A stretch of DNA of 64,000 bases from Paraperibacillus marinus (GCF_046237605.1 NZ_CP143542.1:2542001-2606000); one strand, 5' to 3'; shown: positions 51,086 to 60,935, counted from the first letter of the stretch. The notes: generated by a model not told the origin, from the sequence alone. Made by a program: numbers and translations.

Positions 51086-51717
51086 GGCGGTATGGGAACA
51101 AGCTGGTTCTGCACCGCATAAATTACAACTTGTGACCTGCTTTTCACATTCAATTTTTTTATGATCTTACTTACATGTATTTTAACGGTCTTATCGCTGA
51201 TAAACAATTTGGCTGCGATTTCTTTATTGCTTAACCCCTCAAGAAGGCAGAACAGGACTTCCTTTTCCCTCTCTGTCAAAGAAGATTCTTCAGGCTTTGC
51301 CTGCTGGTGAAAGGACAGCAGTTTTTTGGTCATAGAGGGATGGATGAATGATTCTCCCTTGGCAACCGAACGAATTGCTTCGATAACTTGACCGTAAGGA
51401 GCATCCTTCAGCAAATACCCATCTGCCCCTTCCCTGATGGCAGACATAAAATATTCTTCATGGCTGTGCATCGTAAGGATTAAGACTTTGATATCAGGAT
51501 ATTGCCGCTTAAGGAGACCTGTTATTTCAACACCACTCTTCTCGGGAAGATTGATATCCATTAAAATCATACTTGGCTTACAGACCGGAACCTGCCTTAA
51601 CGCCTCTTCACCAGAGACGGCTTCTCCTACAACCTCTATGTTGTCCTCCATTTCCAATATACTTTTTAGCCCGTCCCGCAACACTGCATGATCATCCACT
51701 AGCATGAGCCTGATCAT
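51076..51717 (-). CDS. NarL/LuxR-type response regulator
   Basis: The 213-residue regulator starts at the ATG with AGGGGGGAG upstream. Its receiver domain has LVDDHAVLRDG and the phospho-acceptor Asp in PSMILMDINLPEKSG (about residue 53); the LuxR-type HTH at about 145-210 reads LTEREKEVLFCLLEGLSNKEIAAKLFISDKTVKIHVSKIIKKL. It overlaps the kinase gene by 26 bases. The neighbouring protease genes are plausible targets, but no binding site was identified. Confidence 0.92.
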   Translation of the reverse strand: MIRLMLVDDHAVLRDGLKSILEMEDNIEVVGEAVSGEEALRQVPVCKPSMILMDINLPEKSGVEITGLLKRQYPDIKVLILTMHSHEEYFMSAIREGADGYLLKDAPYGQVIEAIRSVAKGESFIHPSMTKKLLSFHQQAKPEESSLTEREKEVLFCLLEGLSNKEIAAKLFISDKTVKIHVSKIIKKLNVKSRSQVVIYAVQNQLVPIPPGS

Positions 51718-53560
51718 GAATCTCCCCCCCTTCAAAACCCATTTTTGGCACCATTATTAATACAATTGTTCCTTCTCCCTCTTTGCTGTCTATTTGAAGT
51801 GATGCATTAAGCTTTTCGGCGGCATCATTCATTTGCAGGATGCCGAAATGCGGCTGCTTTTGAGCTTTGATCATTGCCTGGAAAAGCGAAAATCCCTTCC
51901 CATTATCCTTTACCTTGAGCAGAATATGGTCAGCCTGATTGCATAGCAGGACTTCAATTTTAGAAGCTCCTGCATGTTTTATAGCATTCTGAATGCTTTC
52001 CTGAAAAGAATCGTACAGGACTTTTTCTGCCATAGGGCTTAGATCAAAGTCTGTCCCTCTCTTTTCAAATTGTATGACTTGATTGTACTCTTCTCGCAGT
52101 GCATTTATTTTTTTGGTGATTGCTGCTACCAGTCCCGCTTTCTCAGTCGGATATGGCCTGAGGGCATATATAGATTCCCGCACTTCCTTTAAACTCTCCC
52201 TTAATCTGCAGACACTTTCGTCTACCAGCTTTAAGGTTTCTTCCGGCTTCTTGGAATAAATTTTCCCTGCTGTTTCCAGCTTCATGACTGCACCGGCCAA
52301 TGTCTGTGCAATCCCATCATGAATTTCTCTTGCTATTCTGTTTCTTTCCTCAAGGATTAAGCGTTTTTCTTTTTCAGAAAGAAGCATTTGTGTTTTAATT
52401 ATTGCTGCCAACTGGTTAGATAGAGTTGCCAGTGACTGAACATCTTCATTGGTAAAACTTTTTGTCCTGCTTCTGGCAACAATAAACATACCGACCGTTT
52501 CGTTCTCTACAACCAGCGGAGAGTAGACAAAAGATTTGAGGTCACTGTCAAAATAGCCTTCAGCAATCCCGATATTTTGTTTGCGGTCGTTATAAAGAAC
52601 GGGGTGTTTCATCGACTCGAATTGATCAAATCCTTCTGGCGCCAATGAATGAGGTACCGAGGTTCTTCCTTCCTGAAATCTTTGCTGCCATATCCCTGTT
52701 TCTTTTATCCATAAAATACATGCTTCAACATCCATAAAATGAAAGAAACTATCCTTTAAAGTTGAATGCCACTTTGACTCAGGAACAATATGGTTTAGTT
52801 CGGTCGTGATTGAGAACAAGGCTTTCAGTCTATTCTTCTCCTGCCTAAGCCGGGCGATTGTTGAACTTAATAAACTAAGTCCCACAAGAGGTGAAAAGAA
52901 GAAAAAATAGGAAAACACATCAATTGTCCCGCGGTTCTGGCTGCCCAATGTGTAAAGCAGAATTCCGTATAATAAAGAAATAATCAAATTATTGAGTTCG
53001 GTAACCGTTTTGTGTTTCCACATTTTCATGGAATATGGCTGGGGACGAATGACTAGTACTAAATCAACTATTAAATTGTTAAAGATGAAGAAGAAGAATA
53101 ATAAAATCCCAAATTCAACAATACCTGCCACCACTGGTGATGGCAACCCAGCTTCAGCCATAGGACTGAAAAAAGAAAGCATGGAAGTACTCAGCATAAT
53201 GCTTAAAGCCAGTTGAGCGGGATTAAAAAGAATAATCCTTAAAGGACGACGGTGCAGCAGATTAACCACCAATACCACCAGCGCATAGCAAAATGCAGTA
53301 TAAGGAGTGCCAAATATGGTATAAAGAACATATACCAAAGGAAATGAGATAGCCGTGAACCCTTTCCAAACCGGCATTGGATAATACTCGCTTATAAACA
53401 GGAAAACAATGAACAATAGTAAAATGACCGGCTCTTCAGGAACAGTAAGAGAAAGAGCTGATGAGAAGATTGACAACCATCCCGCCAACGTAATAAAACC
53501 AAGAAAAACCTTTGAGTATTTCTCCCTGGTCTGAAAATCCACCATACCTATTAAAGGCAC
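51692..53560 (-). CDS. Multi-pass sensor histidine kinase (NarL-type partner)
   Basis: The 622-residue kinase has about eight membrane segments (residues 15-245), a GAF-like domain (about 255-395: ACILWIKETGIWQQRF...SFVYSPLVVENETVGMFIVARS), HisKA_3 with RIAREIHDGIAQTLAGA (phospho-His) and a HATPase_c (SIQNAIKHAGASKIEV; VKDNGKGFS). The start is uncertain: GTG at 53560 or ATG at 53545, neither with ideal spacing. Many membrane helices plus GAF resemble intramembrane-sensing kinases; the signal is unknown. Confidence 0.88.
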   Translation of the reverse strand: MPLIGMVDFQTREKYSKVFLGFITLAGWLSIFSSALSLTVPEEPVILLLFIVFLFISEYYPMPVWKGFTAISFPLVYVLYTIFGTPYTAFCYALVVLVVNLLHRRPLRIILFNPAQLALSIMLSTSMLSFFSPMAEAGLPSPVVAGIVEFGILLFFFFIFNNLIVDLVLVIRPQPYSMKMWKHKTVTELNNLIISLLYGILLYTLGSQNRGTIDVFSYFFFFSPLVGLSLLSSTIARLRQEKNRLKALFSITTELNHIVPESKWHSTLKDSFFHFMDVEACILWIKETGIWQQRFQEGRTSVPHSLAPEGFDQFESMKHPVLYNDRKQNIGIAEGYFDSDLKSFVYSPLVVENETVGMFIVARSRTKSFTNEDVQSLATLSNQLAAIIKTQMLLSEKEKRLILEERNRIAREIHDGIAQTLAGAVMKLETAGKIYSKKPEETLKLVDESVCRLRESLKEVRESIYALRPYPTEKAGLVAAITKKINALREEYNQVIQFEKRGTDFDLSPMAEKVLYDSFQESIQNAIKHAGASKIEVLLCNQADHILLKVKDNGKGFSLFQAMIKAQKQPHFGILQMNDAAEKLNASLQIDSKEGEGTIVLIMVPKMGFEGGEIHDQAHASG

Positions 53561-53622
53561 CCCCTGTTGTTTTGAATATTCTGTAATTTATATTTTATGA
53601 TTTACCACAGTAAAACACAAAT

Positions 53623-53669
53623 AAAAAAACCCTGCACTAGTCGAATGGATACCACTAACCAGTGCCGGG
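53623..53669 (-). terminator. Intrinsic terminator upstream of the kinase gene
   Basis: On the minus strand CCCGGCACT pairs with AGTGCAGGG across a long loop and is followed by seven Ts. It could end an upstream small transcript or attenuate the two-component operon. Confidence 0.5.
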
Positions 53670-54296
53670 CCAAGTCCAAATAAGGACTCTGTTAATGTAT
53701 ATTATTGCAGATGGTTATATAGATGCCTATTCATCTAACGGGCTATTCGCGTAGTTCAAAAGTAGTATTTTTTCTTGTTGAAAAGGTTTGAGTTCCCATT
53801 CATATGTTCATTCCTATGGTTTGCTGCTCCTTATAATTGGTTCTATACATATAACTGGATAGTTATTGGCATATGTATTAATCATTTTGTGAAATGATAC
53901 CCTCTATTTCACCTCGATATGGATCTAAGATAAGAATAGTCTTAGAGTCAGCGAAAGTTTGCTTTACCTCTGATTTTTTTACCAGCATCGCGGACTGGGT
54001 TTTCCAAAAGATACTTATTTCATCTAAATATATTTGCCCGCTAAAGAAAAAAAGCAGAAATGAAAGTAGAGGAAGCTATTCAGAGAATGCGGTCATCCTT
54101 TAATTCCAGCATAAGTTAAAGGAATAGTCATTATTACTTCCACTTGAGCTGGTTAGACAGCATGATGGCCAATTCTTCAGATATGACTTTGCAGGAGCGT
54201 ATATAAGAAATATGAGGCTGCATATACCAATAGTTGGTACAGCCGTGAGTGTTAACTTGAAATACTTTTATTTGCCGTTAACAGGAAAAAGAAAAA

Positions 54297-54318
54297 TCCT
54301 TCATGCGCTCATGAAGGA
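54297..54318 (-). terminator. Terminator of ykuK
   Basis: TCCTTCATG / CATGAAGGA stem, four-base loop, followed on the minus strand by TTTTTCTTTTT. Confidence 0.85.
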
Positions 54319-54365
54319 CTAAGTATATATGGCTTCCGTCGAAGCTTGGCCTATTCATGCCAGCC

Positions 54366-54935
54366 TTAAACGATTTTCCGGTGCGGCCCAAGGGCATTGC
54401 GCTTTGTAAATTTGTTGGCGACGCTTGAGGCGCCATATGAATTCGGCTTGATCACCGGCTGCAGGCCCATTGCCTCGATCCGTGCGACCATTTCCCGCAC
54501 AAATTCCCTGGTCTTGTTCCGGCTTCCATTTCCAATATCGATATGGCCTTCAATTGTAAAGCCGGCTCCATTATAGATATGGGGCAGAACTAAGTTTATC
54601 AATACTTCTCTATGCTTCTCTGTAAAAAGAGCGGCCAGCTGCTCAGTCAGAGAGGTTTCCCTTGATATGCGCTCGTGCAGGTGCAGCATCTTGCGGGGGA
54701 CAATTTCCTTGCGGCTGCACATCCAGGCGCCCCTTCCCTGTCTGTGGATGATGATGGCTGTTATAAAGACGGTATTCCGTTTGTGGACCTGCGAATCAGT
54801 GCCGACGATCAGGCGGTAATTGCCATGCGGCTCCTTCTGGATAAACTCGACAATGCGCTGGAATACCTGCTCAAATGTCATATTGCTTTCTGAAAGATTG
54901 TGGAAATGATATGGATTTCCCTGTTCCTGTTTCAT
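54366..54935 (-). CDS. ykuK: YkuK-type RNase H-like protein
   Basis: The 189-residue protein matches the YkuK (formerly DUF458) family, which has a ribonuclease-H-like fold: YRLIVGTDSQVHKRNTVFITAIII carries the first acidic residue, FTIEGHIDIGNGSRNKT the second, and VIKPNSYGASSVANKFTKRN is the family C-terminus. The role is not established. The start ATG follows CAGGTGAG. Monocistronic with its own terminator. Confidence 0.87.
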   Translation of the reverse strand: MKQEQGNPYHFHNLSESNMTFEQVFQRIVEFIQKEPHGNYRLIVGTDSQVHKRNTVFITAIIIHRQGRGAWMCSRKEIVPRKMLHLHERISRETSLTEQLAALFTEKHREVLINLVLPHIYNGAGFTIEGHIDIGNGSRNKTREFVREMVARIEAMGLQPVIKPNSYGASSVANKFTKRNALGPHRKIV

Positions 54936-55089
54936 TGATTCTCACCTGCCTTATCCTTTCACAGGATGAAAGGGTTCTGCCACAGCCGATTAATTGAAGA
55001 AATCTTACACTAGCCATCTTAGTATATTCATTCCTTGTTTATTTCAATATATGAAAATTCAGGTTGAATGAACCAACTCCTGTTTAATG

Positions 55090-55121
55090 AAAAAAAAGAA
55101 GGATGCATGAAAGCATCCTTC
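55090..55121 (-). terminator. Terminator of the symporter gene
   Basis: GAAGGATGC / GCATCCTTC stem, then TTTTTTTT on the minus strand. Confidence 0.88.
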
Positions 55122-55132
55122 TCATTAAAACA

Positions 55133-56380
55133 TCAAACTGCCTGTGTTGAGCCGGCATGTTCGTTCTCTTCCATCCAATCTTTTCCTTCCACCGTGCGCG
55201 CGACCAGCATCGCGGATGCATTGTCACCTGTTGCATTCAGCATGGTGGCGGGAGCATCAATGATCGTACTGATTGCCGCAATGATCGGCAGTGCTTCCAT
55301 CGGAAGTCCGTATAGGGAAATGATGAGCATTTCAGCAACCATGCCTCCGCTCGGGATTGCCCCCATCACTGTTCCGCCCAGGACGGCAATCATGACAGCA
55401 TAAAGGATCGTATCCACTCCAGAGAAATTCATATCGAACACAGAAAACAGCACTGCGATTTTCAGGATCACACCAAGAACGGAACCATCCTTATGCATGG
55501 AAGCACCGAGCGGAAGCACTGTGTCGCGGATGTCCTTCGGAATGCCGATTTTCTGTGAAGCTTCGATATTGACTGGCAATGTTGCCATTGAACTGCATGT
55601 CGCGACCGAAGTCACGGAAGGTGCCACCATATTGCGCCAAAATACATTTATACCCTTCCGGCCACCGCTGTAATACGCATAAAACGTATAAACTCCCGCA
55701 AAGAACAGAAGCGCTGTTATAAAGTAAAGAAGGGTGGATTTAAGATACGTCTGCAAGAGGTCTGTACCAAATGTCCCAACCAGGTAAGCAAAGTATGCCC
55801 CCAGCCCAATCGGTGCGTAATACATGATAAAACTGATCATTCTCATGAAGACCGCCGTGCCGGCACTCATGAACTTAGCAATGCTTCGTGCCGGTTCTCC
55901 GACTGCAGTGATCGCCATTCCCAAAAGAAGGGAAAATACAATTAAGCTCAGCATATTCTGGCGGGTGAACAAGTTGATGAATTCATCAGTCGTAAATGAT
56001 TTAACAATCTGTTCTGCTGCCGATATCTTTTCCACTGATTCCGGCTTAGACAGAGCCACATTCATTTCCACAGCTGAAGGGAAAAGCTTGACGGCCGCTA
56101 CCATCACCAGAGCTGCAATCAGGCCGGTAACAATGAAGACTGCAAAAGTTGAACCGATGATTTTTTTAAAACGGCCGGCACTGCCCATATTGGCAATGGA
56201 CGATGTGACCGAGAAAAACACGAGTGGGATGACCAGAGTGAACATCAGGTTCAGGAATATATCTCCTAACGGCTTAAGAACCTCCGTCTTATCACCAAGC
56301 ACGACTCCCAAAATGCTTCCGATGATGATGGATGCGAGCAATATAATCTGAAAACGATAAGAAGACCATAACTTTTTCAA
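55133..56380 (-). CDS. Dicarboxylate/amino acid:cation symporter
   Basis: The 415-residue sodium:dicarboxylate symporter family (SDF, GltP/DctA-like) protein has eight membrane helices and two re-entrant loops: SVATCSSMATLPVNIEASQKIG is the serine-rich HP1 loop, LPLGASMHKDGSVLG lies in TM7 where others have NMDG-type residues, and PSGGMVAEMLIISLYGLP belongs to HP2. It likely imports glutamate, aspartate, C4-dicarboxylates or cystine with protons or sodium. The start is TTG with TAGGAG at normal spacing. Monocistronic. Confidence 0.9.
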   Translation of the reverse strand: MKKLWSSYRFQIILLASIIIGSILGVVLGDKTEVLKPLGDIFLNLMFTLVIPLVFFSVTSSIANMGSAGRFKKIIGSTFAVFIVTGLIAALVMVAAVKLFPSAVEMNVALSKPESVEKISAAEQIVKSFTTDEFINLFTRQNMLSLIVFSLLLGMAITAVGEPARSIAKFMSAGTAVFMRMISFIMYYAPIGLGAYFAYLVGTFGTDLLQTYLKSTLLYFITALLFFAGVYTFYAYYSGGRKGINVFWRNMVAPSVTSVATCSSMATLPVNIEASQKIGIPKDIRDTVLPLGASMHKDGSVLGVILKIAVLFSVFDMNFSGVDTILYAVMIAVLGGTVMGAIPSGGMVAEMLIISLYGLPMEALPIIAAISTIIDAPATMLNATGDNASAMLVARTVEGKDWMEENEHAGSTQAV

Positions 56381-56628
56381 AACTAAAACTCCTATTCTCT
56401 TTAAGCTAAAGGTGTGGCTTTGCCAGACCCTATCCTAATTATATAGAATCCACACGTAAATATCTGCCATCAGCTAAAATAAACTTTAATAACTCTCACA
56501 TCGTTAACAAGGTTAATCTTTTTACCAGGAGTTTTCCTTTTGTTATAATGGTAGGGCATGCCAGGAAACGGCAAATATATATATAAGCACTCATAAGTAT
56601 TCTTACTCTGAATGGAAGTGAATCTTAG

Positions 56629-57831
56629 ATGGAAACCTGGAAGAAAAATTTATGGGTCCTTTGGTTCGGTGTCTTTATCACATCGGCCAGTTTTTCAATG
56701 GTCATTCCCTTTTTGCCTCTGTTCATGATTCAGATCGGAGTCCATGACCATACAGAATTATGGTCCGGCCTCATTTTCAGCGCCGCCTTCCTCGCCGGCG
56801 CCATTTCGGCCCCTTTCTGGGGATCGCTCGCTGACCGGTATGGACGGAAGCCGATGATCATCAGGGCGGGCTTCTTCCTGTTCGTCATTTATACCCTGAT
56901 GGCCTTTGTAAACAACCCCTATGAAATTCTTGGCCTCCGGGTAGCACAGGGTCTATTGACCGGATTCATACCCGGCTCGATTGCCCTCATCGGGACCAAT
57001 ACGCCAGAAAAAAAAGTCGGATACGCACTTGCCGCCATTTCCACCGGAACGGCATCCGGCAGTATCGCCGGCCCATTGATTGGCGGAACGATGGCCGAAC
57101 TCCTCGGCTACCGCCTCTCCTTCGTAAGCGGCGGCTTGCTTGTTTTCATCGCCACACTTCTTGTCTTTTTCTTTGTTAAAGAGGAGAAATTCACACCTTC
57201 CAAGGTGAAAAAGTCCTTCAGGGGTGACATCAGGGATGCGGCTTCCAACCGCCCGTTCATGCTCGTCCTGCTGTTGACCATGATGGCAGCCTGCTCTGTC
57301 ATGATTCTGGAACCAGTTCTGCCTCTTTATATCATGGATCTGGATGGTTCCGCCGCCAATGCTTCCTTCCTGACAGGCTTAATATTCTCCATCCCTGGAA
57401 TAGCCAGCATCCTGTTCGGCCCTTACTGGGGAAAACTTTCCGATAAAATTGGATTCAGGCAGGTGCTCCTGTTCGGATTGATCGGCGGAGGTGCAGGCTC
57501 AATCGTGCAGCTTTTAACTGACAATGTATGGGGCTTTTCCATTATCCGCTTCCTTTTTGGGGTCTTCTTTTGTGCGGTATTCCCTGCCCTGAACGGTTTG
57601 ATCGTGAAGCTGACCACACCGGACTCCAGGGGCCGCGCTTTCGGTCTCAGCCAGACAGCCAACCAGATCGGCGGCATGCTCGGCCCCCTGCTCGGCGGCC
57701 TGATCGGAAGCCTTGTCTCCAATCATTATGTATTCCTGTTCACCGGCCTGCTTCTTTTAATCGGTTCAGCAATGGCCATGATGTTTACCAAAAAGCCGCG
57801 GAAGCAGAAAACTATTGCCAGAGGGAGTTAA
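56629..57831 (+). CDS. MFS multidrug exporter (MdtG-like)
   Basis: The 400-residue DHA1-type transporter has twelve membrane helices, the motif A loop GSLADRYGRKPMIIRAG after helix 2, a second copy GKLSDKIGFRQVLLFG, and a motif C-like glycine-rich helix 5 (TGTASGSIAGPLIGGTMAE). It probably exports drugs by proton antiport; substrates are unknown. The ribosome binding site before the ATG is weak (GGAAGTGAATC). A TATAAT near 56540 may be its promoter. It ends at a bidirectional terminator shared with pepF. Confidence 0.87.
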   Translation: METWKKNLWVLWFGVFITSASFSMVIPFLPLFMIQIGVHDHTELWSGLIFSAAFLAGAISAPFWGSLADRYGRKPMIIRAGFFLFVIYTLMAFVNNPYEILGLRVAQGLLTGFIPGSIALIGTNTPEKKVGYALAAISTGTASGSIAGPLIGGTMAELLGYRLSFVSGGLLVFIATLLVFFFVKEEKFTPSKVKKSFRGDIRDAASNRPFMLVLLLTMMAACSVMILEPVLPLYIMDLDGSAANASFLTGLIFSIPGIASILFGPYWGKLSDKIGFRQVLLFGLIGGGAGSIVQLLTDNVWGFSIIRFLFGVFFCAVFPALNGLIVKLTTPDSRGRAFGLSQTANQIGGMLGPLLGGLIGSLVSNHYVFLFTGLLLLIGSAMAMMFTKKPRKQKTIARGS

Positions 57832-57834
57832 CAA

Positions 57835-57861
57835 AAAGACTCCTGGAAACCAGGAGTCTTT
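57835..57861. terminator. Bidirectional terminator
   Basis: AAAGACTCCTGG / CCAGGAGTCTTT, three-base loop, between convergent MFS and pepF genes. Confidence 0.9.
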
Positions 57862-57871
57862 CTTACTTCTC

Positions 57872-59659
57872 TTAATATTCAGAGCCCAGCTCTTCCACAA
57901 GGCTGCGGAAGGTGGAGAGCGCTGAATCAATGGGTTCAGGAGCAGTCAGGTCCACTCCTGTCTTTTTAAGCAATTCGAGTGGATACTCCGAACTTCCGCT
58001 CTTTAAAAAGGCCAGATAGGCTTCCTGTGCCCCTTCTTCCCCGTTCAGCAGTTTTCCAGCGATGGCCAGGGCTGAAGCAAACCCGGTCGCATACTTATAA
58101 ACGTAGAATGGGCGGTAAAAATGTGGAATTCTTGCCCAGCCGTATTTTGCCTGTTCAGTCAGTGACAGGACGTTCCCGTTATATTCCTTTGTTAACCGCT
58201 CAAAGATGCTGCTGAATACCTCTGCATTCAATGGTTTCCCTTGTTCTGCATGCTCATGGGTCAGCTTCTCAAATTCAGCGAACATCACCTGTGTGAAAAA
58301 AGTCCCTTTGAATTGGTCAATGAAATGATTCACCAGATATTTTCTCCTGTCACCCTCGGCCTTCTTCAATAAATGATGAATGAGCAGCACTTCGTTTACT
58401 GTCGATGCCACCTCTGCCACAAAAATGCTATAGCCAGCAGAAATGCGCGGCTGATGCAGGCTGCTATAATAGCTGTGCATCGCGTGGCCCATCTCATGGG
58501 TAAGAGTGAAAAGGCTGTTCAAATCATTGTGATGATTCAGCAGCACAAACGGATGGACACCATATACACCCATATTATAGGCACCTGACCGCTTGCCCGG
58601 CGTTTCCCACACATCGATATATCGCTTGTCTTTAAATGATGCCAGTGTCTGCCGGTATTCGCTTCCGAGGGGTGAGAGAGCATCCAGCATCATTTCATAT
58701 GCTTCCTCAAACCCGATATCCTGCTTAACACCTTTTACGAGATCCACACTTTGATCATAGGGCGCAAGCTCATCAAGCCCTAGAAGCTTCTTTCTCACTT
58801 CATTGTATGAATGAAGTGTATCAATATTTTTTTTGGCAGCACTAATCAGATTTTCATAAACCTCCTTGGGCACCATATCCCCGAACAAGCCTTTTTCCAG
58901 GGCTGAAGGATATTTCCGTACCTTTGCCATTGCCACATTATTTTTGATATTGGCGGACAAATTCGACGCAATGGAATTCTTCAGCTGCACATAAGGCATA
59001 TAATAAGCCTCATATGCCTCCTTGCGAACTTCCCTGTCTTCATCCTCCATCAGCTTGGAATACATTCCCCGTGTCAGCTCTTGCTTATTCCCTGACTTGT
59101 CTGTCACCTCTCCAAACTTGATGTCGGCATTATTCAGCATATTGAAAGTTTGTCCCGGAGCCGAAAAGGCCTCGCCCAGCTGGGAAACCACTTCCTCCTG
59201 CTCCCGGCTCAACACATGCCGCTTATAGCGGTATGACCGGAGCAGGCTTTTTTCAAAATACTGAAGTTCTTCGTTCTCTGCTATATATCCCTTCAGCACC
59301 TCTTCTTCCAGACTCAGAAGGAACGGCATGAAAAAAGACTCTGCCTCACTGTACCTGACATTCAAACCCGTCACCCGGTCAACCAGCGATTGTGCGCCAG
59401 AATCCCTCGTATCCAGATCCGAGCTCAGCCTCGCATACACATACACATTCGTAAAAATAGCAGAAATCTCCTCTTCTCGTTTCAGAAAGCGAAGCAGATC
59501 CGCGCTGCCCTTGATATTCCCGTTGAATTCCCTCAAGTCATCAAGCGAATTCTCCACTTCCTGATAGGCCTTCTCCCACGCTTCCTCCGATTCAAATAAA
59601 TCTCCGAGATTCCATTGATGCTCAATCGGAGCCTCTTCCCTGCTTTTATAAACCTTCAT
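57872..59659 (-). CDS. pepF: Oligoendopeptidase F
   Basis: The 595-residue M3B metallopeptidase cleaves short peptides in the cytoplasm. I start at the ATG behind AAGGGGTG (59659), ten codons inside the longest frame. The zinc site is FTLTHEMGHAMHSYY (HExxH) with the third ligand in YSIFVAEVASTVNE, followed by the substrate-binding HFYRPFYVYKYATGFASA. Length and motifs are normal for PepF. Monocistronic. A long non-coding stretch with tandem repeats lies upstream. Confidence 0.95.
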   Translation of the reverse strand: MKVYKSREEAPIEHQWNLGDLFESEEAWEKAYQEVENSLDDLREFNGNIKGSADLLRFLKREEEISAIFTNVYVYARLSSDLDTRDSGAQSLVDRVTGLNVRYSEAESFFMPFLLSLEEEVLKGYIAENEELQYFEKSLLRSYRYKRHVLSREQEEVVSQLGEAFSAPGQTFNMLNNADIKFGEVTDKSGNKQELTRGMYSKLMEDEDREVRKEAYEAYYMPYVQLKNSIASNLSANIKNNVAMAKVRKYPSALEKGLFGDMVPKEVYENLISAAKKNIDTLHSYNEVRKKLLGLDELAPYDQSVDLVKGVKQDIGFEEAYEMMLDALSPLGSEYRQTLASFKDKRYIDVWETPGKRSGAYNMGVYGVHPFVLLNHHNDLNSLFTLTHEMGHAMHSYYSSLHQPRISAGYSIFVAEVASTVNEVLLIHHLLKKAEGDRRKYLVNHFIDQFKGTFFTQVMFAEFEKLTHEHAEQGKPLNAEVFSSIFERLTKEYNGNVLSLTEQAKYGWARIPHFYRPFYVYKYATGFASALAIAGKLLNGEEGAQEAYLAFLKSGSSEYPLELLKKTGVDLTAPEPIDSALSTFRSLVEELGSEY

Positions 59660-59877
59660 AGTAACACCCCTTCTGCAGACCATAATCAACCTTATTCTGT
59701 GATGTGTTCATTATACCTAAAATAATGTTGGAATACGTGGAGAATGATTTTATGGGATTGGCTGAACCATTTTTTTTGGCACTTGTAGCTTTATTTGGGC
59801 ATTTGGTTTGAATCATAGATTTCATTTGATTCTAACTTTCTTATTAAGACGATTTTTTGGATTTTAGAACCGATGTT

Positions 59878-60302
59878 TGTCTTAACTTTTCGTTTAAGAC
59901 CATTTTTAACATTCTGGAGGTTGTTTTTGGTCTTAACTTTTCGTTTATGACCATTTCTAGCGTTCTGGAGGCTGTTTTTGGCCTTAACTTTTCGTTTAAG
60001 ACCATTTTTAGCGTTCTGGAGGCTGTTTTTGGTCTTAACTTTTTATTTAAGACCATTTTTAGCGTTCTGGAGGCTGTTTTTGGTCTTAACTTTTCGTTTA
60101 AGACCATTTTTAGCGTTCTGGAGATTGTTTTTGGTCTTAACTTTTTATTTAAGACCATTTTTAGCGTTCTGGAGATTGTTTTTGGTCTTAACTTTTTATT
60201 TAAGACCATTTTTAGCGTTCTGGAGGCTGTTTTTGGTCCTAACTTTTCATTTAAGACCATTTTTAGCGTTCTGGAGATTGTTTTTGGTCTTAACTTTTCA
60301 TT
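59878..60302. repeat. Tandem array, eight and a half 51-bp units
   Basis: Eight complete 51-bp units and a partial ninth follow one another, each like GGTCTTAACTTTTCGT, then TTAAGACC, then ATTTTTAGCGTTCTGGAG and a variable end (GCTG or ATTG) and TTTTT. Each unit contains an 8-bp inverted repeat GGTCTTAA / TTAAGACC. Differences are few and cluster in the hairpin loop (TTTTCG, TTTTTA, TTTTCA) and at GGAGGCTG/GGAGATTG. Since 51 is divisible by three, long stop-free frames exist on both strands (for instance a 17-residue repeat MVLNEKLRPKTASRTLK on the minus strand); I take these as by-products. A degenerate unit may precede at 59840-59877. The rest of 59660-60397 holds only promoters. Confidence 0.85.
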
Positions 60303-60397
60303 ATGAATAGTTATTGAGAACTTACAGAAACATGTGTTCGTTTTATCTCGATTATGTGTTATAATACTGATGATTTACTATAAAGGGGGATAAAAAT

Positions 60398-60895
60398 TTG
60401 GAAAAAGAAAACGAAATATTAAGCTATTTTAGTACATACTCTTCCTGGCTTGACTCTTTAAGAGATATTGATGAAGCATTATGGTCTGGACCGATAGCTG
60501 AAGGCAAATGGTCTATAAGTGAAATAATAGCCCATATTAAAAATTGGGACGATCACCTGTTATTGAACGTCATCCCTTCTGTATGCAGCGGGAAAGGTAT
60601 GGATTTTCCTGAGTTTTATTCCTTCAATGAGAAAGCTTCCACGTACGCAAAATCCGCCATAACTCAAACGCAGCTGTTAAATGAATCGATAACTTCAAGA
60701 GAACTGCTGGTGCAAAAGCTAAGCGAGTTATCCACAGAAACCCTACATACATCAACAACCGCAAATGGAGTATCGCACTGCCCACATACCGGCACACCCT
60801 ATTCCCTGATTTATATCGTCAATGAATTCACCGACCATGACTTTCATCATAAGAACCAAATCATGCAATTCCTAAATGAAAAGAGCCTGCAGTAA
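60398..60895 (+). CDS. DinB-family protein
   Basis: The 165-residue DinB_2-type four-helix protein starts at TTG (AAAGGGGGAT eight bases upstream; TATAAT at about 60359). The first metal His is in WSISEIIAHIKNWDDHL and the C-terminal helix has FTDHDFHHKNQIMQFL, so the three-histidine site appears complete, unlike the DinB-like protein at 51-509. Possible thiol-dependent transferase; the substrate is unknown. It converges on the ribosomal operon with a terminator between. Confidence 0.82.
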   Translation: MEKENEILSYFSTYSSWLDSLRDIDEALWSGPIAEGKWSISEIIAHIKNWDDHLLLNVIPSVCSGKGMDFPEFYSFNEKASTYAKSAITQTQLLNESITSRELLVQKLSELSTETLHTSTTANGVSHCPHTGTPYSLIYIVNEFTDHDFHHKNQIMQFLNEKSLQ

Positions 60896-60935
60896 TTTTA
60901 AGCATTTTATTGTAGTTACTTCATGTATATACAAA

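Larger units (their letters stand above)
53561..54365. other. Gene-poor region upstream of the kinase
   Basis: Holds a minus-strand terminator (53623-53669) just upstream of the kinase gene, and a minus-strand frame (53878-54096) that starts at an ATG after AAAGG, meets TAG at codon 7, then continues as SGQIYLDEISIFWKTQ and ILILDPYRGEIEGIISQND. This may be a broken small gene whose transcript the terminator ends. Nothing else recognised. Confidence 0.4.

Noticed and set aside
59844..60260. Repeat protein with a 17-residue period on the minus strand (and counterparts on the plus strand)
   Set aside because: Open frames on both strands follow from a stop-free 51-bp unit; there is no ribosome binding site or signal peptide, so I annotate a DNA repeat instead of a gene.
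59878..60302. CRISPR array
   Set aside because: The units are contiguous 51-bp repeats without variable spacers, and no cas genes are near.
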